DNA of 7,277 nucleotides from NCBI GenBank assembly GCA_029880385.1, contig JAOUOM010000091.1, positions 1-7,277 of the forward strand. Reading direction: 5' to 3'. The notes beneath the pieces were generated by a model, which was given only the letters and a program-made list of their open reading frames with translations, searched no databases and was not told the origin of the DNA. Below are positions 1 through 5,850 of this stretch, piece after piece; position 1 is the stretch's first letter, and each line of letters starts with the position of its first letter. The position numbers and the translations under genes were made by a program. Origin of the DNA: Cyclobacteriaceae bacterium (GTDB taxonomy: Bacteria > Bacteroidota > Bacteroidia > Cytophagales > Cyclobacteriaceae).

Positions 1-393
1 GCAAGCCAGGCTGTTGTGGACAAACGTTTTTCCGGTCAGTTGGCACAAATGGAATTTTCAGGTGATGCTACTGTATCACTTTCCAATTATCATCCCGAGC
101 GGCTATCCTATGATTTTTCGTCCAATTCCGAACAGTTTATCGTGTTTTCGGATATGTATTATGCACCGGGTTGGAATGCCTATGTCGATGGAAAATCAGC
201 CGAACATATCCGGGTGAATTACCTGCTACGGGGTATGGTAGTACCGGCAGGGGATCATACCATCGAATACCGGTATGAACCGGCTTCGGTGGTGGTAGGA
301 AACAAGGTGGTTGTCATTTCTTCTCTATTGTTGTTCCTGGCGATCAGCTGGATGCTGTACCAGGACTATAAAAAGAAAAAAGTGGCATCCTAA
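1..393 (+). CDS. YfhO family membrane protein, C-terminal fragment
   Basis: Only the last 130 residues are visible. The reading frame is open from base 1, so the gene starts upstream of the window and the GTG at 16 is internal. The visible part has a beta-rich extracytoplasmic segment with the motif FSDMYYAPGWNAYVDGK (about residues 49-65), then HIRVNYLLRGMVVPAGDHTIEYRYEP (split here as HIRVNYLLRGM and VPAGDHTIEYRYEP). One transmembrane helix follows at about 102-120, and the tail is lysine-rich and cytoplasmic (KKKK). This arrangement is typical of the C-terminus of Bacteroidota YfhO-like proteins, which are multi-pass proteins of about 800 residues with GT-C-like topology. Bacillus YfhO is linked to glycosylation of lipoteichoic acid; the substrate in Bacteroidota is not established. 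The gene converges on the glycan array and shares four bases with its last gene. The family call is firm; a glycosyltransferase role is inference. Confidence 0.85.
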   Translation, partial: ASQAVVDKRFSGQLAQMEFSGDATVSLSNYHPERLSYDFSSNSEQFIVFSDMYYAPGWNAYVDGKSAEHIRVNYLLRGMVVPAGDHTIEYRYEPASVVVGNKVVVISSLLLFLAISWMLYQDYKKKKVAS

Positions 394-403
394 CGGGATT
401 TCC
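371..403 (-). terminator. Possible weak intrinsic terminator of the minus-strand array
   Basis: Read on the minus strand, the end of the GT4 gene can form a small imperfect hairpin (GG..ATCC, loop CGTTA, GGAT.CC, positions 384-403). It is followed at once by a T-rich tract, ACTTTTTTCTTTT (371-383). The stem is short and has an internal mismatch, and it lies partly inside both convergent genes, so termination may depend on Rho or on transcript collision instead. No better terminator is visible at this junction. Confidence 0.25.
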
Positions 404-1610
404 GGCTGGTTTGATAGGCTTTTATGAATGCGTCTGCATAATCCGCTTTTGATAGTTCGTGCATGCGAAGGATGGAGTTTTCCATGTTTTTTTTCCTGAA
501 ATCTTCATCCTTCCATCCTTTTCCGATCATTTTCGTCATTTCATCCAGGTTTGTAGGATCAAAAAGGAAAGCAGGATCCTGCATGGTTTCGGGAAGTGAA
601 GTCACCGACGAACATATCACCGGTACCTGATAGCGCATCGCCTCGTACAATGGACCGCTACCGGCTTCATACAATGTCGGGATAACGGTGAGTCGTGCCA
701 TCTTGTACAAACCGATCAAATCTTCTTCGGGCACAATGCCCAGAAATGAGATCCGTGGCGAGAGTCCTTCCCGAAGGATGTATTTTTCCAGCTCCTGCAT
801 ATAGGCAGTCTGGTGACCCGTGCATACCAGGTCAATGTCATGTCCGTTGGCATTCAAGTTTTTGAGTGCCTCAAACAAGCGCAGGTGGTTTTTGTGTTGC
901 CAGGTAGCGGCAGGGTACAAGATGAAATCTTTTTGAAGCGCATATTTTTGGCGCAGTATCCCGGGTTGCGTGTGGTTTTCAGTTCCGAACCAATTGGTAT
1001 GAAAAGGGGGTGGGCAAACCGAAATTTCTGTCGGTTTTTTTTGAAAATAGGTGATCAGGTCGGCTTTTATATGTGAAAACGAAACCATCACATGATCGCT
1101 CAGATCCATGGCTTTTTTGCTGTGCAAGGCCCGATGCAAGCGTTCTCCCGAAGTGAAATAGTCCGGAAAATGGAGTTCCTGTACATCGTGCATGGTGGTA
1201 AGCACGGGGGTTTTGATCCCGTATATGGGTGAAAACTGTAAGGGGACATGGAAAATATCAGCCTTGAGCCGGTCGACTTTACGATAGGGATTGATCAAAA
1301 GGGAGAGCTTTTTCACCCATCGGAGCAGCCGGGAAGTGTTGTATTGGCCATAGATAAAGGCAAGGTCAAATAATAAATAGGCCAGGCCAAACCGTGCTTT
1401 GTTTAAAAGGCTGAAACGCGCTATTTCGACTGGCCTGACCTTTGGGTCAATGAATTTTTCCCGAATATAGTCCCGCTGGTTTTCGGAGTGTATCAAATAG
1501 ATGACATCAACGGCAGGCGATGCAATCAATAGTTTGAGGATACCAATTGAGTAGGTAAAGATGCCACCGGCTTTAAGTGTGGAATGATGCAGGTAATAGG
1601 CTATTTTCAC
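390..1610 (-). CDS. GT4-family glycosyltransferase (GT-B fold)
   Basis: A 406-residue cytoplasmic retaining glycosyltransferase, probably adding a sugar from a nucleotide donor to a lipid-linked glycan. The N-terminal acceptor domain opens with MKIAYYLHHS and a glycine pair at 15-16 (KAGGIFTYS). HDVQELHFPDYF at 141-152 resembles the mannosyltransferase-like GT4 enzymes of O-antigen clusters. The donor domain shows ATWQHKNH at 235-242, with the conserved lysine at 240, and the E-x7-E motif EAGSGPLYE at 315-323. The length is normal for GT4. The start is GTG (1608-1610), inside a 4-base GTGA overlap with the GNAT gene upstream. There is no clear ribosome binding site, so translation is probably coupled. 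Two 8-base poly-A tracts lie in the coding strand, at codons for QKK (190-192) and KKN (373-375). The donor sugar cannot be read from sequence; GDP-linked mannose or perosamine would fit the neighbours. It is the last gene of the array, and its stop overlaps the convergent YfhO gene. Confidence 0.9.
   Translation of the reverse strand: MKIAYYLHHSTLKAGGIFTYSIGILKLLIASPAVDVIYLIHSENQRDYIREKFIDPKVRPVEIARFSLLNKARFGLAYLLFDLAFIYGQYNTSRLLRWVKKLSLLINPYRKVDRLKADIFHVPLQFSPIYGIKTPVLTTMHDVQELHFPDYFTSGERLHRALHSKKAMDLSDHVMVSFSHIKADLITYFQKKPTEISVCPPPFHTNWFGTENHTQPGILRQKYALQKDFILYPAATWQHKNHLRLFEALKNLNANGHDIDLVCTGHQTAYMQELEKYILREGLSPRISFLGIVPEEDLIGLYKMARLTVIPTLYEAGSGPLYEAMRYQVPVICSSVTSLPETMQDPAFLFDPTNLDEMTKMIGKGWKDEDFRKKNMENSILRMHELSKADYADAFIKAYQTSRKSR
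487..494 (-). repeat. 8-base poly-A coding tract in GT4
   Basis: Eight A on the minus strand, near the end of the GT4 gene (codons AGG AAA AAA AAC, residues 372-375). A one-base slip here would alter only the last 30 or so residues. Confidence 0.9.
1035..1042 (-). repeat. 8-base poly-A coding tract in GT4
   Basis: Eight A on the minus strand in the middle of the GT4 gene (codons CAA AAA AAA CCG, residues 190-193), between the acceptor and donor domains. A one-base slip would remove the donor-binding domain. Confidence 0.9.
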
Positions 1611-2065
1611 GGCTTCATTTTTTTTATGTAAATGAAATGACCGATTTTTTCATCTATTCCGATTTGCTCAAACCCGGCCTTTTCGTACAGGGATTTAGCG
1701 ACCACATTGTCCGGATGTACCTTGAGGCGGAGGGCCGGGGCACCCATTAGCTGACAGACACTACAGGCATGGTACACGGTCGTTTTGGCAAGGCCTTTTC
1801 CCGAATGTGCGGGATCAATCCAAACCCCGTAGGATGGAATTTCAAAGCCATCGTCCATGCCCCGAAGCATGTAAAAACCTGCCAGCCTGTTTTGTATATA
1901 TAGGCCAAAAAATAAATCTTTTTTGGCTGCTGCCAGCAGGTGATCCAGTGTTTTCTTGTCGAATGAGAAGGGTACAAAATAGGATGAATATCCTTTTTCG
2001 GAGCTGAGTAGAAGAGCGGACAGCTGCCCGGCATCTTGGGTATGGAGGCGTTTTATTTCAAGCAT
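1607..2065 (-). CDS. GNAT-family N-acetyltransferase, candidate sugar-nucleotide acetyltransferase
   Basis: A 152-residue single-domain GNAT protein that would transfer acetyl from acetyl-CoA to an amine. The acetyl-CoA pyrophosphate loop is seen as HSGKGLA at 87-93, a form of the Q/RxxGxG/A motif, after the strand SYGVWIDP (78-85). The C-terminal part has the usual VHPDN (116-120) and LYEKAGF (126-132). The sequence MLRGMDDGFEIPSYGV (66-81) resembles GNAT proteins in Bacteroidota polysaccharide clusters. It lies 9 bases downstream of the perosamine-synthase-like aminotransferase and overlaps the GT4 start by 4 bases (GTGA). That placement suggests it acetylates the 4-amino group of the sugar made next door, as WecD does for dTDP-Fuc4N; this is inference. 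The ATG at 2065 is chosen because MLEIKRL is a normal GNAT start and it follows the upstream stop closely; no Shine-Dalgarno is visible. An 8-base poly-A tract lies four codons before the stop. Alternatively it could acetylate an unrelated amine. Confidence 0.85.
   Translation of the reverse strand: MLEIKRLHTQDAGQLSALLLSSEKGYSSYFVPFSFDKKTLDHLLAAAKKDLFFGLYIQNRLAGFYMLRGMDDGFEIPSYGVWIDPAHSGKGLAKTTVYHACSVCQLMGAPALRLKVHPDNVVAKSLYEKAGFEQIGIDEKIGHFIYIKKMKP
1618..1625 (-). repeat. 8-base poly-A tract at the GNAT/GT4 junction
   Basis: Eight A on the minus strand, read as ATA AAA AAA ATG in the GNAT frame, seven bases before the GTG start of GT4. It contains the in-frame heptamer A AAA AAA. The GT4 frame is open upstream through this tract. 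Confidence 0.9.
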
Positions 2066-2074
2066 TGATCCGGG

Positions 2075-3172
2075 TTATTGCGTCAGAAAATTGCGTATAT
2101 GGCCACATATTTCCTGTATATTTTCTTTTGTCAGTCCGGGATAGCTCGGCAGGTTGATGCCCCTGCTGCTGATATCGTCGGCTACCGGCAGTGAATGGTG
2201 GCCCGATGCGTACATCGGCATATGATGGACGGGATAAAAGGTAGGGCGTGTCTCAATCCCTTTGGATTTGAGATACGCCCGAAGGGGTTCACGCTGACCG
2301 GCATCCGTCACCAGAATGGTATACATCCAATAGGTATGAACAATACCCGGTCGCTCTGCGGGAAGTTCCAGGTCACATATTTGAAGTTCGTAATTGTAAT
2401 GCGAGGCAATTTCCCGTTTCTCCCGGATGAGATCAGTCGCCTGTTCCAGTTGGGCCAGGCCGATGGCCGCACAGATGTTTGTCATCCGGTAATTGTACCC
2501 AATGATGTCGTGCCAGTATTCACGTCCTTCGGCCAGTCCCTGTCCTTTGAGCCGCATGGCCAATTGGTAGAGGGAGGGATCTTTTGTGACCACCATGCCC
2601 CCTTCGCCCGTTGTTATGGTTTTATTTCCAAAAAAGCTAAAGGTAGACAGGGTACCCATGGTGCCGGCAGGCTTGCCCTGATAGGATGAACCGAATGCCT
2701 CGGCACAATCTTCGATTACCTGCAATCCGTTTCTGAGGGCTATTGCCATTATTTTGTCCATGTCGCACATGTCGCCATAGAGGTGGACAGGCATTATTGC
2801 CTTGGTTTTGGTCGTGATGCGGTGTTCCAGGTCGTTGGGATCCATTTGCAGGGTGCGTGAGCACGAATCCACAAATACGGGCACAGCTCCTGTGTATGTA
2901 ATCGCATTGACCGAAGCGATGTACGTAAAGGAAGGGACCAGCACTTCATCGCCCGGGCCGATACCGGAGGCCAGTAGTGCCAGGTGGAGTGCCACTGTCC
3001 CATTGCTCACCGAAATGGCATAGGGGATGCCAAGTTGTTGGGCAAAGGCCTTTTCAAATTCCTGGATGAATTTCCCTTTCGACGAAATCCACGTGGAATC
3101 CAGGCATTCATTTACGTATTTTTTTTCATTTCCTGCCAGACGTGGCTGATATACCGGGTATTTGATACTCAT
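2075..3172 (-). CDS. per: DegT/DnrJ/EryC1 sugar aminotransferase, GDP-perosamine synthase-like
   Basis: A 365-residue PLP-dependent enzyme, predicted to convert GDP-4-keto-6-deoxy-D-mannose to GDP-perosamine with glutamate as amino donor. The N-terminal PVYQPRLAGNEKKYVNECLD and the following STWISSKGKF match the perosamine synthase (RfbE/Per) pattern as I remember it from E. coli O157. So do the PLP-pocket motif SNGTVALHLALLASG (56-70), VIEDCAEAFGS (152-162, with D155 facing the pyridine nitrogen) and YWHDIIGYNYRMTNICAAIG (219-238). The Schiff-base lysine is K184 in FFGNKTITTGEGG (180-192); its presence argues for an aminotransferase and against the related 3-dehydratase ColD, which has histidine there. 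The C-terminal IETRPTFYPVHHMPMY (306-321) also fits. The length is normal. The ATG at 3172 sits in a 4-base ATGA overlap with the methyltransferase stop. An 8-base poly-A tract covers codons 16-18. GDP-mannose 4,6-dehydratase, needed to supply the substrate, is not in the window. The family is certain; the exact sugar is probable. Confidence 0.88.
   Translation of the reverse strand: MSIKYPVYQPRLAGNEKKYVNECLDSTWISSKGKFIQEFEKAFAQQLGIPYAISVSNGTVALHLALLASGIGPGDEVLVPSFTYIASVNAITYTGAVPVFVDSCSRTLQMDPNDLEHRITTKTKAIMPVHLYGDMCDMDKIMAIALRNGLQVIEDCAEAFGSSYQGKPAGTMGTLSTFSFFGNKTITTGEGGMVVTKDPSLYQLAMRLKGQGLAEGREYWHDIIGYNYRMTNICAAIGLAQLEQATDLIREKREIASHYNYELQICDLELPAERPGIVHTYWMYTILVTDAGQREPLRAYLKSKGIETRPTFYPVHHMPMYASGHHSLPVADDISSRGINLPSYPGLTKENIQEICGHIRNFLTQ
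3119..3126 (-). repeat. 8-base poly-A tract near the start of per
   Basis: Eight A on the minus strand at codons 16-18 of the aminotransferase gene (GAA AAA AAA TAC). A one-base slip here would abolish nearly the whole protein, the position expected of an on/off tract; whether it varies is unknown. Confidence 0.9.
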
Positions 3173-4071
3173 ATTGGTTTTCTGATTTGAAGGCCCATGA
3201 CGCCAAGTCCGGGTAGTTGACCTATGGTGTCAAAGTACCTGAAATGCCGGGCAATATAGTAGGGATCTTTCACGGTTTCAAAGTAATGGCGTTTCATCCA
3301 TCTTTTACTATATGGTTCGTAAAAGTTATTGTCACTTTCGCCAAAAACTCTCGATTGCACGATTTCAGCGCCGTCGAGCTGGCCAAGCAAACGTTGGTTG
3401 AGTGCCTGTTCGTCATAAAACCGCTGGAAAAAATACCGGCCCTGTTCCGAACTACCCTGTAGCCCGTATACATCCGCCTCACGGTATTCTTCTTCGAATT
3501 TTGTTTTCACAGGAAAGGTCAGGATCAGGTTTCCCCCGGGTTTGAGCACCCGCCACAATTCCTTCATTACCTGCGAATCACCATTTTGCACCACATGTTC
3601 GATCACGCTTACCGAAATGATGTTGTCGAATTGCTCATTTTCAAATGGCAACTGTGTGGCATCATAGCCGTCAGTCTGAAAGACCGGGTCAATGGAAAGG
3701 GCCCTGGCCTTTTTACTCACTTCTGTCAGATCCTTGTGGTCAGGATTGATGTAATGAACATGTTGCTGTTTTCGTTCTGCCAAATAAAAGCCGATAAGAA
3801 ATGGGGACGCCACATCCAGTAACAATCCACCCTTTTTTTGCTCATCCAGGCATTTTCTTACAAAATCAAATTCAAAATAGCGGACAATGGATACCGGATT
3901 CAGAAATAATTTAGGGGAAAATACGCCCTTTGTCAACAGTCGAAGGCCCATGCCAAGGCCGTAGGGGTAAAACAGCTTTCCGGGCAGGGCCTTTCTGCGT
4001 GCACGTAGCCAGTAATACACGGATTGAACGAAAAGAAATGGCAGGCTTAGGGCAAGTTTGATTGTTTTCAT
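3169..4071 (-). CDS. Class I SAM-dependent methyltransferase (Methyltransf_11-like)
   Basis: A 300-residue protein with a Rossmann methyltransferase core at about 82-187. The strand-4 motif FDNIISVSVIEHV (148-160), the preceding YDATQLPF (136-143) and the post-motif LWRVLKPGGNLILTFP (172-187) are typical of the Methyltransf_11/UbiE-like group. Motif I is unusual: LLLDVASPFLIGFYLA (83-97) replaces the common DxGxGxG loop, and strand 2 ends in INPD where an acidic residue usually binds the ribose. The first 22 residues are hydrophobic or amphipathic (LALSLPFLFVQSVYYWL), followed by a basic stretch (RARRK), and could hold the protein at the membrane. Its position between a glycosyltransferase (5-base gap) and the aminotransferase (4-base overlap) suggests it methylates a sugar of the glycan, either internally or as a chain-end cap; this is inference. 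The substrate is not recognisable. Confidence 0.85.
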   Translation of the reverse strand: MKTIKLALSLPFLFVQSVYYWLRARRKALPGKLFYPYGLGMGLRLLTKGVFSPKLFLNPVSIVRYFEFDFVRKCLDEQKKGGLLLDVASPFLIGFYLAERKQQHVHYINPDHKDLTEVSKKARALSIDPVFQTDGYDATQLPFENEQFDNIISVSVIEHVVQNGDSQVMKELWRVLKPGGNLILTFPVKTKFEEEYREADVYGLQGSSEQGRYFFQRFYDEQALNQRLLGQLDGAEIVQSRVFGESDNNFYEPYSKRWMKRHYFETVKDPYYIARHFRYFDTIGQLPGLGVMGLQIRKPI

Positions 4072-4076
4072 GGTTA

Positions 4077-5006
4077 TCAGATATGGAAAAATGACCGTAT
4101 AGCCGGCCGCAGGTCATATTTGTAGCGGTAAAAAAGTTTTTTTAACCAGCCGGGATCAAGCAACTGGTATATGTTTTTGTTGATACCAGCTGAAAGGGCA
4201 GGCAGTGTCTCTACCATTTTTGGTTCAAAACCGGGCTCTATCGCAGTTTCCAATAGCGGGTTTTTCTTCACATAGTGTGTGCCACTACCATCCATGCCTG
4301 TGTTGCTTACCATCGGACGGACAGGGTAGAGGCAGAGGCCCTGATGCAGGAAGTGGGTATAGGCCCAACGGATGGCCCAGGAATCTATCCGTTTTTGGTG
4401 ATAGGATTTGAGCATATACGATAAATCGGCTCCGGCACGGTTGAATCCCTGCTGCATGCCCTTGTCCTTGCTGAATGTGTCAAAATCGCGAAGCTCCCAA
4501 TCGGCCAGTTCCCAGCGGTCTGACCAGGTAGCCCAGCCCCATGAACAGGATCGGTAGGCGAGGTATGTATCGGCCGTATAGTCGGGGGGGAGTGTGAACG
4601 GGTAACAATAGCCGGTGACGGAGAAAACGGATTTGTTTGCAGCATGTGCATCCAAGGCTGCATTGATAAAGGACAGGAAATGCGGGGACGTCATGATGTC
4701 GTCCTCCAGAACGATGGCCTTTCCCTCGCGTTTTATGATTTGGGTGATGCCGTCAATGACAGAACGAGCCAGGCCTTTGTTGACGGGCTCCTCCTGGATG
4801 GTGATACTCCGAAACGGGTATTTTTCCGAGATGATTTTTCGGACAGCCCCTATGGTTGCTTCTTCTTCCGGTGATTTGGGGCCATCCGAAAAGATAAACA
4901 AATCGCTTTGATCGGCGCCCGCATTTCTGGATAAGGATTCCAGTGTACGCCGTGTATGAACAGGCCGGTTATAGACAAAAAGCAGGATGGGTGCGCGTGT
5001 TTTCAT
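4077..5006 (-). CDS. Glycosyltransferase, GT-A type, HlpA-like
   Basis: A 309-residue protein with an N-terminal GT-A nucleotide-sugar domain. The opening MKTRAPILLFVYNRPVHTRR, the nucleotide-binding strand LFIFSDGPKS (36-45) and the metal-site motif VLEDDI (99-104, EDD in the DxD position) are followed by SCSWGWATWSDRW (153-165) and DSWAIRWAYTHF (208-219). The last two are conserved in a family usually annotated as glycosyltransferase, sugar transferase or 'hemolytic protein HlpA-like'. No signal peptide or membrane segment is seen, so the protein is cytoplasmic or peripheral. It sits 24 bases after the GT2 gene and 5 bases before the methyltransferase, inside the glycan module. The hemolysin name comes from annotation transfer and I do not take it as a function. 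The donor and acceptor are unknown. The ATG at 5006 is the natural start, because the first strand of the fold begins at residue 6. Confidence 0.8.
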   Translation of the reverse strand: MKTRAPILLFVYNRPVHTRRTLESLSRNAGADQSDLFIFSDGPKSPEEEATIGAVRKIISEKYPFRSITIQEEPVNKGLARSVIDGITQIIKREGKAIVLEDDIMTSPHFLSFINAALDAHAANKSVFSVTGYCYPFTLPPDYTADTYLAYRSCSWGWATWSDRWELADWELRDFDTFSKDKGMQQGFNRAGADLSYMLKSYHQKRIDSWAIRWAYTHFLHQGLCLYPVRPMVSNTGMDGSGTHYVKKNPLLETAIEPGFEPKMVETLPALSAGINKNIYQLLDPGWLKKLFYRYKYDLRPAIRSFFHI

Positions 5007-5030
5007 AAGACCAGCGGCTGGTGGCTGTTG

Positions 5031-5786
5031 TCAGGGTTGTTTGTACCTGCCGTAGTTGAAAAATCGGATCATAAAGTGCAAATGTGCAGAGATTACCCAA
5101 AAGGGATTGAAATTTTTCCATAAAATCTGAAACCGTTCCCACCAGCAGGTGGCGAGTTGACGGTCCGAAATCCCCCCTTGCAGGTAGTTGGATATTGCCT
5201 GGCCTACATTTACGGTATTCTTTCCTTTTTTTACGATTTCAATCATCCAGGCTATATCGGCCGAGCATTTGTAGGCAAGTGAATACATGGGGGCAAGTGA
5301 TCGTTTGGCTATAAACGACTGGTGGCTTACAACCTGTCCCTTGAGAAAATCCCGCAAAACCAGGTTTTCGGGAAGTTTACGGCTGGTCAATGCACTTCGA
5401 GTACCGATCATTTCCCGTTTTTCATTGAGGAGGTTTGTTTCGCCAAAGAGTACATCTGCGTCTGGACAGGGGACAAAGAGGGTGCGAAGCAATCCCGGAT
5501 GGCTCAGGGTATCACCGGCATTGAGGAAGAGTACGTATTTTCCTTTTGCGAGGGCCAGTCCCTTATTCATGGCATCGTATACACCTGCGTCAGGCCCGGT
5601 GACAAAGTGAGCCAGGTGTTGTGTGTATTTTTTCAGTACGTCCAATGTCCCGTCGGTCGATCCACCGTCTACCACGATGTACTCCAGTGAGGTGAGTTCC
5701 TGTTCAATTACACTTTTTACCGTCGGTTCTATGAATTCTTTACCGTTAAATACGACCGTGATGACTGATAGGGTAATTTCATTCAT
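5031..5786 (-). CDS. GT2-family glycosyltransferase (WcaA-like)
   Basis: A 251-residue inverting GT-A glycosyltransferase, probably adding one sugar to a lipid-linked oligosaccharide on the cytoplasmic face. The motifs run in the normal order: SVITVVFNG (7-15), the nucleotide-binding VVDGGSTDGT (38-47), GPDAGVYDAMNKG (64-76), NAGD in the DxD position (89-92, the form usual for this subgroup), VSHQS (153-157) and SADIAWMIEI (175-184), which holds the candidate catalytic aspartate. The C-terminus (about 226-245) is aromatic and hydrophobic (FNPFWVISAHLHFMIRFF) and may lie on the membrane. It is the first gene after ftsE, across the largest gap of the array (64 bases). The start ATG at 5786 overlaps the stop of a 17-codon mini-ORF. 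The upstream sequence offers no strong ribosome binding site. Confidence 0.92.
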   Translation of the reverse strand: MNEITLSVITVVFNGKEFIEPTVKSVIEQELTSLEYIVVDGGSTDGTLDVLKKYTQHLAHFVTGPDAGVYDAMNKGLALAKGKYVLFLNAGDTLSHPGLLRTLFVPCPDADVLFGETNLLNEKREMIGTRSALTSRKLPENLVLRDFLKGQVVSHQSFIAKRSLAPMYSLAYKCSADIAWMIEIVKKGKNTVNVGQAISNYLQGGISDRQLATCWWERFQILWKNFNPFWVISAHLHFMIRFFNYGRYKQP

Positions 5787-5836
5787 AGGTGGAGGGTATC
5801 AAACAGGAAAAATAGCCGTACTTTTTCAAAAGACAT
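5783..5836 (-). CDS. Possible 17-codon leader ORF before GT2
   Basis: In the 64-base gap after ftsE, an ATG at 5834-5836 opens a frame reading MSFEKVRLFFLFDTLHL. It ends in a TGA that overlaps the GT2 start by 4 bases (ATGA), the same junction type seen elsewhere in this array. It has no visible ribosome binding site. It could be a coupled leader peptide, or chance. I recognise no family. Confidence 0.2.
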   Translation of the reverse strand: MSFEKVRLFFLFDTLHL

Positions 5837-5850
5837 GAAATCGTCCGTTG

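Noticed and set aside
16..18. GTG as a start for the first gene
   Set aside because: The frame is open to base 1, and the product resembles only the C-terminal end of a much longer YfhO-like protein.
2195..2689. Open frame of 164 codons on the plus strand, opposite the aminotransferase
   Set aside because: It lies wholly antisense to a clear DegT-family gene, its translation has no recognisable motif, and the minus frame carries all conserved residues.
4077..5006. Hemolysin function for the HlpA-like protein
   Set aside because: The motifs are those of a GT-A glycosyltransferase and there is no secretion signal; the hemolysin name is an annotation legacy.
5010..5022. Palindrome ACCAGCGGCTGGT just before the HlpA-like gene
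   Set aside because: It has only a 5-bp stem with a 3-base loop, no T-tract and no sign of repetition elsewhere; it is likely chance.
5322..5690. Open frame of 122 codons on the plus strand, opposite GT2
   Set aside because: It is a shadow of the GT2 gene, whose motifs are intact on the minus strand.
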